Assembly: GCF_007860135.1 (NCBI RefSeq)
Contig: NZ_SJPV01000018.1
Span: 1-64,000 of the forward strand
Length of the DNA stretch: 64,000 bases
Direction: 5' to 3'
DNA from: Novipirellula artificiosorum
GTDB lineage: Bacteria > Planctomycetota > Planctomycetia > Pirellulales > Pirellulaceae
Both the position numbers and the translations under genes were made by a program. The notes under the pieces were generated by a model that was given only the letters and a program-made list of their open reading frames with translations, was not told where the DNA came from and ran no database searches. This document shows, piece after piece, positions 9,684-17,724 of the stretch (its first letter is position 1; each line of letters opens with the position of its first letter).

Positions 9684-9875
9684 TCAATCAACACGAATTC
9701 CGCGAACCCAGGGAAAGAGCGCAATACGAAGACCAACAAGGAGGATAAAGACCAAAGCAGTTACGGCAAACCCAAACGCCGCCACGCCACTACGTTGTGA
9801 GAGAACGAGATAGGAACCGGTCCACAGTGGCCATGGGGCACGGTATCGGCGTCGATAGTTCCCAGCCGGACTTTC
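9684..9875 (-). pseudogene. Possible remnant of a small membrane protein
   Basis: On the minus strand a frame ending at 9684-9686 reads 'RRRYRAPWPLWTGSYL', then a hydrophobic helix 'VAAFGFAVTALVFILLVGLR', then 'IALFPWVRGIRVD' and a stop. The composition is that of a real transmembrane C-terminus. The frame is closed upstream by a TGA and has no start codon of its own. A second minus-strand frame (to 10026) covers the region upstream, so a frameshifted small gene is possible. I do not recognise a family. Confidence 0.3.
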
Positions 9876-10113
9876 TCACCTCGCCACGATCATCGAATCG
9901 CATCTGCTGACCGCAACTCGCTCCCGAAACCACGTAAAGAAATGCCCAACACGACAATGTAGAAGAAACTTTGAAAAGCAGCCAGTCGCCACTGGTCAAA
10001 CCACGGACTTCAAAGTCGGCCGCCATGACCCAGTAGCTGAGATTGTTGTTGATGCAATTAAACGCTCGATCGGCGACTTGGGTTCATGGCTTGGTTCGAC
10101 CGAGTCCTGTTTC

Positions 10114-11293
10114 TCACTCACCCAGTTCGACCAAATGACTCTCAAAATGGTTCAATATGCGATCAACCCACTTAGCCGTTTGTGCGGGCGGTTCAATCCC
10201 CTGAAAAGCGCAAAACGCATTGGTGAAACTTAACGTGTGCTCTCGCGAAGTGTCGCGGTTGTATTCAAAGAACTTGCGGTGGATCACGCCACGATCGGGC
10301 GTCTGGACAGAAATACATCGCGGGCGATCGATTCACCCTAAAATCAATGCCATCAAATTCAATTCTGCGTCGTTGCGTGTGTAGCCGAGTTTCAAAATGG
10401 ATGACTCTAGTTTCGGTGTCGAAAACAACGCTCCACTGTGTGCGGAACTCACCTTCTCGATCCGGGACTGGGAACTTGGCTTTCTTGAGTGTATCGAAGG
10501 CAAACTCCACCGGGTTTTCGATTTCGTGGGAGCGCGTTCCCAAGACTTCCCGCAGGATGCAATAGCGTTCCAGAGAACGAGTCCAATCGTCTGGCTCAAT
10601 CTCAAGTTGCCTCCAGCGATCTGTTGCCGGAATTCCAGGCAGTTTGTTCTGGACAGTCCCATAGGTTTGGTTGGATTCAGCAAATGTCGAGTTAGTCAAT
10701 ACGCACGAATCTGCTCCTCCAATCGAAATAACCATTCGACCGTCGACCCACTCGACGATTGCCGTTTGTCCGGTCGCATCAGCGAAAAGGAAATGGCTGA
10801 ATCCATCCACGGTAAAACGTTGACTGCGACGGCAGACGTCTCCGACGTCTGCACAGGTATCGAGAATGAATTGAAGCCAAACTGTCGATTCAATGTGGGG
10901 TCGACCAGCGACATTTGGCGTCCTCGTTTCCTTCAGCTCCATCGTTGCTACGGAGAGACCTTCGGTGTTCATTCCCGCGCTAACCATTTGGAAGCCGGGT
11001 AAGTTAAACGTCACGCTACCGTACCTTGACGTCCAACGCTCTAGCTCGGAAGCTGGGTCGGCGCTCCATCCCTGCATGAAATTTGAACGCCATGCACGCT
11101 TTGTTGCCACGGGATGATTAATGAATAGAAGTCCGTCTTCAATCTCTTGCGGGTAATCAAAGTTGTGCGCAAGGATTGTTCGGTTTTCGGTCTTGAAGGC
11201 AAATGTCGAGCATTCAGCGTGAGCACGTGTCGCAACATGTCCGAGTGCGACGTAAAGAAACCATAGGGCTACGTTGTGTCGAAGTAAATGAAT
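10114..11293 (-). pseudogene. Linear amide C-N hydrolase (choloylglycine hydrolase / penicillin V acylase type), frameshifted
   Basis: Ntn-hydrolase fold enzyme that cleaves amide bonds using an N-terminal Cys. After a signal-like segment ending 'ATRAHAE' comes 'CSTFAF...ILAHNFDY', the nucleophile Cys and following strand. Then come 'SVTFNLPGFQMVSAGMNTEG', 'WLQFILDT' and 'DGFSHFLFADATGQTAIVEW', all in the usual order. The main frame ends at 10265 in an unlike tail. The next frame carries 'VIHRKFFEYNRDTSREHTLS' and runs to a stop at 10114-10116, which fits the missing C-terminus; the shift lies near 10345-10360. There is no in-frame ATG/GTG/TTG close to the signal peptide. An ATT at 11293 sits where a start is expected. 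Just upstream is the 5' end of a group II intron. Confidence 0.75.
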
Positions 11294-11409
11294 TACGTGG
11301 AAAGTCTCCCATCTGGGCGAACGCCGGACAGCACCGAGGACGCAAGAAAGACTCTTCCATTGCCAAACCGCTTGGATCGCGTCCTTCGCTGCAGTACGCC
11401 CAACGATTG

Positions 11410-12830
11410 GCGTGATCTTGTGGGGTGAAAGTCCCCTGTACTTAGTTCCGGTTTTCTTTATGGGAGTCATGATTCCAAATGGATAGCTCGTAAAGAACAG
11501 TACGAGGCGAGGGCAACTGTGGCGAGGTGACAGACCGTGGAGAGGAAGCCTGCGAATGTCTGCGTAAGTGCCGACCTGTTTGACGCCGTCGGACCACATT
11601 CAATCGCCAAGACCTGCGTTTGTGACGAACAGAAACCACATAGAGGCCGACGGCTCCAGATGAGCTGGCTGCTGACAGCGAAATCGAACCGGAAGAGTGA
11701 GCGGAGGTAGATGTGGCACTTGGGCAGAGACAGATCACGTGTTTCTAAGGCACAAGCAGCCTTGAAACGTCCCTTATTTGGGGAGGGCTCAAAGCGTACC
11801 CGTGAGTAGGGCTTGCCCGAAAGGCGATCCCGGATGCGGTAACGCACCTCCGTGCTGCGAGCAGTCAGCAAACGTCATAGTACCGATCTGCCAATCTCCA
11901 ATGGCAACGGGAAGGACTGAACGTCACAAGACAAGGAACAAACCACCGATGACCTCAACCAAGCCGAACGACACGTATCGCCAACTCAACTTCTTTGAAG
12001 AAGAGCAAGACGATGCATCGCAAAACATCCCGACGGGTGATTCGACAATGGCGGTCATCGAGAAGTCAGCCTTGGGCGACGACCATTACGAAAACTCTTT
12101 GATAGAAGAAATTGTCAGCGATCTCAACCTGGAAACCGCTTGGGCACGAGTCAAAGCCAACCGTGGAGCCCCAGGCCCCGACGGAATAACGGTGGACGAC
12201 TTTCCCGAATGGTTCCGCCCACGTGGGCAAGAGATTCCTAGACAATTGCTTGATGGTACTTACCAGCCTTCACCGGCACGGCGAGTCACCATCGATAAAA
12301 CCGGTGGCGGCACGAGAAATCTCGCAATTCCAAACTTGATCGATCGTGTTATCCAACAAGCTACCGTTTTAGTCCTCACACCGATCTTTGATCCAGACTT
12401 CTCTAAATCGAGCTTCGGTTATCGACCTTACCGCCCGGCTCAAGGTGCAGTCAGGCAAGTTCAAACGATCATCCGCAGCGGTCGCCGCTGGTGCGTCGAT
12501 ATGGATCTTTCGAAATTCTTCGACCGAGTCCAACATGACGTACTTATGTCTCGCGTGGCCCGCAAGGTCCGCGATAAGCGACTGCTGAAACTGATTGGGC
12601 GCTACTTGCGAGCCGGAGTCATGGTCGACGGTATTTGCCACCCTAGCAACGAGGGAACGATGCAAGGTGGTCCGCTTTCACCCTTACTTTCCAACATCTA
12701 CTTAGATGACTTGAACAAAGAACTGGAGAAACGCGGGCTGCCATTTGTGCGATACGCTGACGACTTTGTGATCTTCACAGCGTCCGAAGTGGCCGCACAT
12801 CGCGTGTACGCCAGCAACGCACAACACAAA
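11410..12830 (+). mobile_element. Group II intron fragment, 3'-truncated
   Basis: About 540 bp of structured non-coding sequence precede a group II reverse-transcriptase frame. They include a GGGG-tgaaagt-CCCC hairpin near 11421-11437 and the Gly/Ala-rich stem segments typical of intron domain I. The reverse transcriptase loses its family similarity at about 12815. The rest of the protein, the maturase domain and domains V-VI are absent. The sequence runs straight into the 3' end of the oppositely oriented sulfatase gene. The left boundary is approximate because I could not fold the RNA. Confidence 0.6.
11949..12830 (+). pseudogene. Group II intron reverse transcriptase/maturase, truncated after the YADD motif
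   Basis: From ATG 11949 the product reads as a normal group II reverse transcriptase: 'AWARVKANRGAPGPDGITVD' (RT-0/1), 'IPNLIDRVIQQA' (RT-2), 'SFGYRPYRPAQGA' (RT-2a/3), 'DMDLSKFFDRVQHD' (RT-3), 'GTMQGGPLSPLLSNIYLDDL' (RT-4) and 'VRYADDFVIF' (RT-5, catalytic Asp pair). After about 290 residues similarity ends at 'AAHRVYAS'. The frame runs on to 13175, but that part is only the antisense of the sulfatase gene. Thumb/maturase and endonuclease domains are missing, so the element cannot move on its own. Confidence 0.85.
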
Positions 12831-12883
12831 CAGGGAAAGCGTCCGGAACTTCTTCATCCTGATTTCACGGCGGTGGCTGCAGG

Positions 12884-14401
12884 TCAACGGCGGCTGTCCA
12901 TGTCCTCGAGAGACCGCTCAAGCTGGGCTTGGTTGGAGACGGGCGAAACTGGAGGCCATTGCTGGAAGGTGGCCAGGTGCTGCTTCACAATCGCCTGTGC
13001 TGGGCCGAAGGCCCACATCTTGTTACCCAGCCAATTCACATACATTCCAGACTCCTCGGCGGCTCGTTCGAATGGATCTCTGCGAAGGTTGAAAAGCAGC
13101 GGAGCGTTGAGGCGTTCCTTTGCGCCGCCCCAACCGTGTGGCTGGACGATGAAATGGGCCTTCCAGTCACCGTAGCGCACCGCCTGCAACTGGGTGCGTT
13201 CGTAGTAGATGATCTCCTCACGGCTGGACTCGCCTTTGCCAAGGAGTAGATCCAATTGGTTGTAGCCGTCGAGGTGGGCCTTGTGGCCCTGGTAGCCTTT
13301 GAGCAATTGCTCCTTCAGATCACTTGGTCCGCCGGCTGCAGCCACCAAGGTCGGCAGCCAGTCCTTTCCATCAAACAAACCGTTGTTCATAATCCCCGGT
13401 TTGATCTTGCCGGGCCACGAAACAATCATGGGCACCCTGACGCCGCCCTCCCAGGTGGTGCCCTTCTCGCCTTTAAATGGCGTCATGCCGCCATCGGGCC
13501 ACGTCATGATTTCCGGCCCGTTGTCAGACGTGAAGACGACGATGGTGTTGTCTGCCACACCCAAATCCTTCAGCGCCTCCAGGATCTCGCCCACATGGTC
13601 GTCAAGGTCCTTCATCACCACCTCCTGAAGTCCCCACCCGTTCTGGCCCAGCATCGCTTCATATTTCTCCGAAAGATGGGTCCAAACGTGCGCCCGAGAG
13701 GGGCAATACCACGCAAAGAAGGGCTTTCCGTCCTCCACTGATCTCTTCAGGAAATCAATCGTGTGCCGGTTGACCTCATCATCGAGTGTCTTCATGCGCT
13801 CCGTGGGAAGCGGTCCGTCATCTTCGATTTTCTGGGTGCCATCCGGTTGTGCCCAGGCATGAATCACGTTGCGCGGCGCGAAGCGCTGGAACGCGTCGTC
13901 CTTCGGCCAGTCGGGATCCTCGACATACTCCATCGCGTTGAGGTGATAGAGCCAACCCCAGAACTCGTCGAAGCCATGCATCGTGGGCAGAAACTCGTCA
14001 CGATCACCGAGGTGGTTCTTGCCAAACTGGCCGGTATTGTAGCCTTGCAGTTTCAGCAACTCGGGCAGCGTTGGCGTCTCCGGAGTCAGGCCCTTCGGGT
14101 CTCCGGGGAGGCCGACGGTATGCATCCCTGTTCGCACTGGAAACTGGCCGGTCAGGAAGGCTGAGCGTCCCGCGGTGCAGGAAGGCTCGGCGTAGTAGTC
14201 GCTGAAGAGCATTCCATTCGCGGCAATGCTGTCGATGTGCGGCGTGCGCGTGCTCATCATCCCCCGCGCATAGGTGTTGATGTTCCAGATGCCGACGTCG
14301 TCGGTAAAGATGACCAGGATGTTGGGCTGTTCGGCGGACCGTAGCGTTGCGCCGGCGGCCAGCGATACGATGAAGGCGAGGAAGACGGTGATGTGTTTCA
14401 T
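12884..14401 (-). CDS. Secreted sulfatase
   Basis: A 505-residue arylsulfatase-type hydrolase with a signal peptide ending at 'TLRSA' and metal-binding 'TDDVG' near 33-37. The signature C-T-A-G-R-S-A-F-L-T-G has Cys75 as the residue to be converted to formylglycine. Later blocks are 'FGKNHLGD', 'VVFTSDNGPE' and 'GKGTTWEGGVRVPMIV'-like sequence. The length and C-terminal end look complete. The ATG overlaps the stop of the upstream DUF4345 gene (ATGA), so the two are likely translated from one message. Its 3' end lies only about 50 bp from the broken group II intron, so the intron deletion stopped just short of this gene. Confidence 0.92.
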   Translation of the reverse strand: MKHITVFLAFIVSLAAGATLRSAEQPNILVIFTDDVGIWNINTYARGMMSTRTPHIDSIAANGMLFSDYYAEPSCTAGRSAFLTGQFPVRTGMHTVGLPGDPKGLTPETPTLPELLKLQGYNTGQFGKNHLGDRDEFLPTMHGFDEFWGWLYHLNAMEYVEDPDWPKDDAFQRFAPRNVIHAWAQPDGTQKIEDDGPLPTERMKTLDDEVNRHTIDFLKRSVEDGKPFFAWYCPSRAHVWTHLSEKYEAMLGQNGWGLQEVVMKDLDDHVGEILEALKDLGVADNTIVVFTSDNGPEIMTWPDGGMTPFKGEKGTTWEGGVRVPMIVSWPGKIKPGIMNNGLFDGKDWLPTLVAAAGGPSDLKEQLLKGYQGHKAHLDGYNQLDLLLGKGESSREEIIYYERTQLQAVRYGDWKAHFIVQPHGWGGAKERLNAPLLFNLRRDPFERAAEESGMYVNWLGNKMWAFGPAQAIVKQHLATFQQWPPVSPVSNQAQLERSLEDMDSRR

Positions 14402-14799
14402 TTTGCAGACAAGGCTCGGTCGGATCTGGTTCGAGATTGGTAGAGAAGGACGGCAACCGCGCCAAGCACGATTTCCAAAACAGCGTAGACGATGAGTAAC
14501 CAGTGCGGCATGCCGTCGAGGACAAAGCTCAGCAAACGCCCCGCGGCAAGTCCAAGCATGAACACCGCACAGGCGACAAGAGCGGGCCCGGCCATCGACC
14601 GACTAAACGCACCCCACAACCAGATCACGACCATTGCGAAGTAGAGCCCCATCACGGCGCGCATGATGTGGGTGAGATTGGTCGTATCGACGGTGATGCC
14701 GAAGAGGGCGTCCAAGCTGGCTGAAGGCATGGCTCCGTAGCCCAGCGCGATCGGGACCAAGCCAACGGCACAGAATATCAGGAAGGCGCGTGTTATCAT
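14398..14799 (-). CDS. Small DUF4345-like integral membrane protein
   Basis: A 133-residue protein with four predicted membrane helices, beginning 'MITRAFLIFCAVGLVPIALG' and containing 'TNLTHIMRAVMGLYFAM' and 'SMAGPALVACAVFMLGLAAG'. This layout and the Arg after the second helix are those of DUF4345 proteins, whose role is unknown. The stop overlaps the start of the sulfatase gene. The ATG at 14799 lies inside a 23-bp palindrome and no Shine-Dalgarno sequence is visible, so translation may start on a leaderless or very short leader message (inference). Confidence 0.75.
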   Translation of the reverse strand: MITRAFLIFCAVGLVPIALGYGAMPSASLDALFGITVDTTNLTHIMRAVMGLYFAMVVIWLWGAFSRSMAGPALVACAVFMLGLAAGRLLSFVLDGMPHWLLIVYAVLEIVLGAVAVLLYQSRTRSDRALSAK

Positions 14800-14820
14800 T
14801 TTAGAGCGAACGTCTAAAAT
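14798..14820 (-). promoter_or_regulatory. 23-bp palindrome over the DUF4345 start codon, candidate operator
   Basis: ATTTTAGA-GCGAACG-TCTAAAAT has perfect 8-bp arms around a 7-bp centre. It overlaps the ATG of the DUF4345-sulfatase operon. The core TAGA...TCTA with CG-containing centre resembles operators bound by TetR-type dimers. A bound protein would block both transcription and translation initiation here. No regulator gene is adjacent. Confidence 0.6.
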
Positions 14821-14960
14821 CACCCGGTTGCCGCCAAGTGACGTTGATTTCAGGAAACGCCCGATCGGCAACTCGGGTGCATTTTTTGGTTCGCCGATTA
14901 ATTGGCGTTGTTGAGCAAGGCCACTGCGACCGAGCAATCCATCTTGCGCGGTTCTGTGCC

Positions 14961-15203
14961 TCACGTGGCTGTGTTGTCTGGCGCGGGACTCGGTGCGATC
15001 ACGTGTCGTGCCGCAGCGACGCCCAGAGATACTAATGCGATCAACCCGATCACTCCAGCGGCGATGCAAAACCCGCGAGCCATCGTTGATTGTGGCCAAA
15101 CGAGCATTGGCAGTAAGGCAACTGAGAATGTGATTCCAAATACGAAGAAGGCGATGCGGTGCCATCTCTCTGTCAAGCAGATTTCTTTTGCGTTCAGGTT
15201 CAT
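14961..15203 (-). CDS. Small membrane protein, two helices
   Basis: An 80-residue protein with a basic N-terminus ('LTERWHRIAFFVFG'), two hydrophobic helices ('FFVFGITFSVALLPMLV' and 'GFCIAAGVIGLIALVSLGVA') and a polar Pro-rich tail. GGAG lies 7 nt before the ATG, and codon use is like that of neighbouring genes, so it is probably real. I do not recognise a family. It lies upstream of the DUF4345-sulfatase pair on the same strand and may belong to that transcript. Confidence 0.6.
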   Translation of the reverse strand: MNLNAKEICLTERWHRIAFFVFGITFSVALLPMLVWPQSTMARGFCIAAGVIGLIALVSLGVAAARHVIAPSPAPDNTAT

Positions 15204-15453
15204 TGTTTCACTCCGAAGATTGAAGGGATTTGAAGCAAGGTCTCAGAATAGGTGACTGGTCTGCGAACGTTGCCCGTCACCGGGCCGGAAAAGTTGATTG
15301 TCCATTTGTGAAAGCTCGCAAGCCCGGCTCCGGGCGAGTAGAACGGAGTCTTTCGAGTTTAGCATAGCGTTGATTTTCTCCGTTTCCTAGCGGTTTCCCG
15401 CATGAGGTGCCATATCAACCTATCCTTGCCCAATTGATCACCGAACCCTCTCA

Positions 15454-15486
15454 GAACCGGACGGGCGCTGTTAACGCATCCGGCTC
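15454..15486 (-). ncRNA. Group II intron domain V
   Basis: On the minus strand the sequence starts GAGCCGGATGCG and ends CGTCCGGTTC. It forms the 33-nt hairpin with the catalytic AGC triad at its base, an internal bulge and a GNRA-like apical loop (TTAACA region) that defines domain V. It lies about 25 bp after the reverse-transcriptase stop codon, the expected place. Confidence 0.8.
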
Positions 15487-15510
15487 CCAACCGACACCTG
15501 TCACCCGACA

Positions 15511-16827
15511 TTACTTCGACCTCGTCATAGCGATCAAGTCCGTGATTTGACCTGGATTCGGCAAGGGATGCTGCTTGAGGTAACGCTCGTAAGCCTCCCA
15601 ACTCAAGTCGCGGCCCTTCTGGCTACGACGCCGCATCCAACGTAGACCTAACCGACGGGCAGCCTCTTGGTACTTCATCAGCATCTCCCAATTGTCATTG
15701 ACATTGAAGTACTGAAAGTGACCTTGAAGCTTACGCACCAGCGTTGGCCATACTATGGAGATTGGTGTCGTTAGCTGAGTCCGAAACCAGTCTTTCAGCT
15801 CACCTACCTTCGCACCAAATTTCTTTGCCGATGTTCTCCGTTTCAACTTGAACTTGCCGCTGCGACTGGTGCCGCAGTAATGCATGAAACCAAGGAAGTC
15901 GAAAGTGCCCGGGGCCCCTTCACCCAGCCGCTGGCAATCGCGGCGGGCAAAGCGACCAAAGCGGATCAGCTTCGTCTTTGCCTCGGCTAACTGTAACGAA
16001 TAACGACCAAGACGCCTGGACAACACTTCCGCGAAACGCTTTGCATCCGATTCTCGCTCGAACGTGCAGACAAAATCATCCGCAAAGCGAATGATCGAAG
16101 CCTGGCCTGTAAGCCGTGGCTTCACCTGTTGTTCGAACCACTCATCCAGCACGTAGTGCAAATACACATTCGCTAGGAGTGGAGAAAGAACCGAACCTTG
16201 CGCAATACCTTTGGTCGTATCGTGCCGCGTGCCTTGAATCGTCACGCCAGACTTGAGGAACTTCGTGATCAGTCGCAGCAGGCGTTGGTCTTTAAGTCGA
16301 TGCCCGAGAAGCTCAACGAGTTTCTCATGACAAACGTTATCAAAGAAGCCAGCGATGTCGGCGTCATAGACAAAGTTCACTCGCTCGCGGACAATGATCT
16401 GGCCTAAATCGGCCAGCGCCTGGTGGCAGCTGCGTCCTGGTCGATAACCATACGAAGTGTCGCAAAAGTCCACTTCATAGATACGTTCCAAGATCATCAC
16501 GATCGCACGCTGTACGATCTTTTCTTCCACGCAGGCGATTCCCAATGGGCGAGTTTTACCTCCGCTTTTGGGAATCTCTCGTCGTAGACTTGGCTGAGGT
16601 CGATAGCTGCCGCGGTGCAGACGATCTTCGAGGCTCTGCAAGTTTTCTTGCAGTTTGACTTCGTAGTCGTCCACCGTGACTCCATCGACTCCCGGTGCCT
16701 TGTCTCGTTTGAGTCGTCGAAAGGCGTAGAACAGTAGCTCGTTGTTGAGCAACGTGAAGACGTTGTTGAACGTGGCTGCTGCATCGCCTTTCGCTCTCGT
16801 GGTGATGCGATCGAGTCGCTCGTTCAC
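15511..16827 (-). CDS. ltrA: Group II intron reverse transcriptase/maturase
   Basis: A 438-residue protein with the RT blocks 'RLKRDKAPGVDGVTVDDYE', 'RPLGIACVEEKIVQRA', 'TSYGYRPGRSCHQAL', 'VYDADIAGFFDNVCHEKL', 'KGIAQGSVLSPLLANVYLHY' and 'IIRFADDFVC' (catalytic Asp pair). Next come 'FDFLGFMHYCG' and a GIIM-type maturase domain at about 330-430 ('KLQGHFQYFNVNDNWEMLMK'). No HNH endonuclease domain is present. The listed start is a GTG that overlaps the stop of an upstream short frame. That upstream frame holds the true N-terminal segment (see the next entry), so this protein lacks about 45 residues unless the frames are joined. It is needed for splicing and retromobility of the intron. Confidence 0.85.
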   Translation of the reverse strand: MNERLDRITTRAKGDAAATFNNVFTLLNNELLFYAFRRLKRDKAPGVDGVTVDDYEVKLQENLQSLEDRLHRGSYRPQPSLRREIPKSGGKTRPLGIACVEEKIVQRAIVMILERIYEVDFCDTSYGYRPGRSCHQALADLGQIIVRERVNFVYDADIAGFFDNVCHEKLVELLGHRLKDQRLLRLITKFLKSGVTIQGTRHDTTKGIAQGSVLSPLLANVYLHYVLDEWFEQQVKPRLTGQASIIRFADDFVCTFERESDAKRFAEVLSRRLGRYSLQLAEAKTKLIRFGRFARRDCQRLGEGAPGTFDFLGFMHYCGTSRSGKFKLKRRTSAKKFGAKVGELKDWFRTQLTTPISIVWPTLVRKLQGHFQYFNVNDNWEMLMKYQEAARRLGLRWMRRRSQKGRDLSWEAYERYLKQHPLPNPGQITDLIAMTRSK

Positions 16828-17012
16828 CGACGTTCCACCGCTGAGTGTGGTCGATGTTTGACTCGATTCGCGTGCCGGCCTGACCGCTTCCCTCGACCGG
16901 CATTACCCGGCGTCAACGGTACTATGCAGTCATCCGACTCCCAAAGCGTCATTTGCCTTTGTTGCTTTCTCCGCTTCGCAGGCATACTCGATTCGTCGTG
17001 ATTGGAAGTCAT
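16824..17012 (-). pseudogene. Frameshifted N-terminal segment of the group II reverse transcriptase
   Basis: This 62-codon frame encodes 'QRQMTLWESDDCIVPLTPGN' and then 'AGRGK', the normal N-terminal start of this reverse-transcriptase type. The following family segment 'AVRPARE' and 'LSGGTSV' is present in the frame of the main gene, just upstream of its GTG. The two halves switch frame at about 16886-16890. One G missing in GGGAAG-CGG would explain it. The GTGA overlap at 16824-16827 could still allow coupled re-initiation. Confidence 0.75.
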
Positions 17013-17266
17013 AATCGGATCAAGGACGTTTGGGTCTCACTGGTTGCCATGAAAACGCTGTGTAGAGCGCGAGTGGATCTTCGACTCCGGGACTCTCGAT
17101 GCCGCTCGCCAAAATGCGGCGACAAGTATTGCCTTCCAACATGCACAGGCCTTGGGCAGTATCCAACAGGAACCATGTTTTCGGAGCTCAATCTCGTTCA
17201 GGGTCCGGCAGCCAGCCGATACCTTTCACCCTCACTACCTTTCGTGTTTACGCATCAACGCTGAAC

Positions 17267-17475
17267 TTCGACGGATGTCTTCGTTGTCTTGACCGCGAAC
17301 GCCGTCCGGAAACTACCACCGGAGCTTAGCCGGGCCGAACGCTTTGACGGTGTGTTCTTCCTGGACCTACCGAGTCGGCAACAGAAGGACGAAATCTGGC
17401 AATTGTATCGCGACCGCTATGGGATCAGCGATGATGAACCTTGTCCGAAGGATGACCTTTGGACTGGCGCGGAGA
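17267..17475 (+). pseudogene. AAA ATPase, internal/C-terminal fragment
   Basis: The frame reads 'DVFVVLTANAVRKLPPELSR', then 'AERFDGVFFLDLPSRQQKD', then 'WQLYRDRYG' and 'DDLWTGAE'. This is the sensor-1 to arginine-finger region and start of the helical lid of an AAA ATPase. Walker A and B are missing on the left, where the group II intron begins. After 'WTGAE' the family pattern ends and another gene fragment continues in a different frame. This is a relic of a gene from a mobile ThiF-containing module (inference from the neighbours). Confidence 0.7.
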
Positions 17476-17640
17476 GCGTCTACAAGCCGAAACCACCGCG
17501 GTACGGCTGCACATTCGCTGGCCAGGTGTCCGCAAGACACTCAGCAGTGATCAGACTCGGCAAGCTGCTGGCACGTTCGACGCCGACACCAAGTCGGTCT
17601 CAGCGTCCAAGAAACTGCTCGACACCAGCCACAGTCCACC
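17459..17640 (+). pseudogene. Fragment of a protein from the ThiF module
   Basis: In the frame starting at 17459 the sequence 'ETTAVRLHIRWPGVRKTLSS' and 'DADTKSVSASKKLLDTSH' is clearly protein-like, and I associate it with proteins encoded beside ThiF genes on planctomycete mobile DNA. It overlaps the end of the AAA fragment and breaks off at about 17635. Nothing can be said about its function. Confidence 0.45.
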
Positions 17641-17724
17641 ATCGACGATCCGTTTGCTCTGGAGTGCGATCCGATGGAGATTGACGCTTTGGAGTGGCAT
17701 GCGACTCAGTGGGTGGCATCATGA
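17635..17724 (+). pseudogene. C-terminal remnant of a gene overlapping thiF
   Basis: A third frame carries 'IDDPFALECDPMEIDALEWH' followed by 'ATQWVAS' and a TGA at 17722-17724. That stop overlaps the ATG of the ThiF-like gene, as expected of an intact operon junction. The preceding 30 codons in this frame are not protein-like. The gene therefore lost nearly all of its body and was fused to the fragment before it. Confidence 0.5.

Larger units (their letters stand above)
15400..17255 (-). mobile_element. Group II intron with reverse transcriptase and domain V
   Basis: Reading on the minus strand: a non-coding 5' part (about 17013-17255), the reverse-transcriptase gene in two frames, then domain V at 15454-15486 and a domain VI-like stem to about 15400. 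Immediately to the right on the plus strand begins the tail of an AAA ATPase gene. The intron therefore lies antisense to the ThiF-module remnants. Both ends are approximate. The presence of domain V shows that the 3' RNA core is kept even though the protein frame is broken. Confidence 0.7.

Noticed and set aside
11294..11599. N-terminal extension of the Ntn hydrolase frame to an ATG at 11599
   Set aside because: This part runs through the group II intron remnant and would put about 100 unrelated residues before a good signal peptide.
12830..13175. C-terminal 115 codons of the reverse-transcriptase frame
   Set aside because: They are the antisense of the conserved sulfatase gene and have no similarity to RT thumb or maturase domains.
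13256..14164. Plus-strand frames of 133-161 codons
   Set aside because: Antisense shadows of the sulfatase, which has clear catalytic motifs in the opposite frame.
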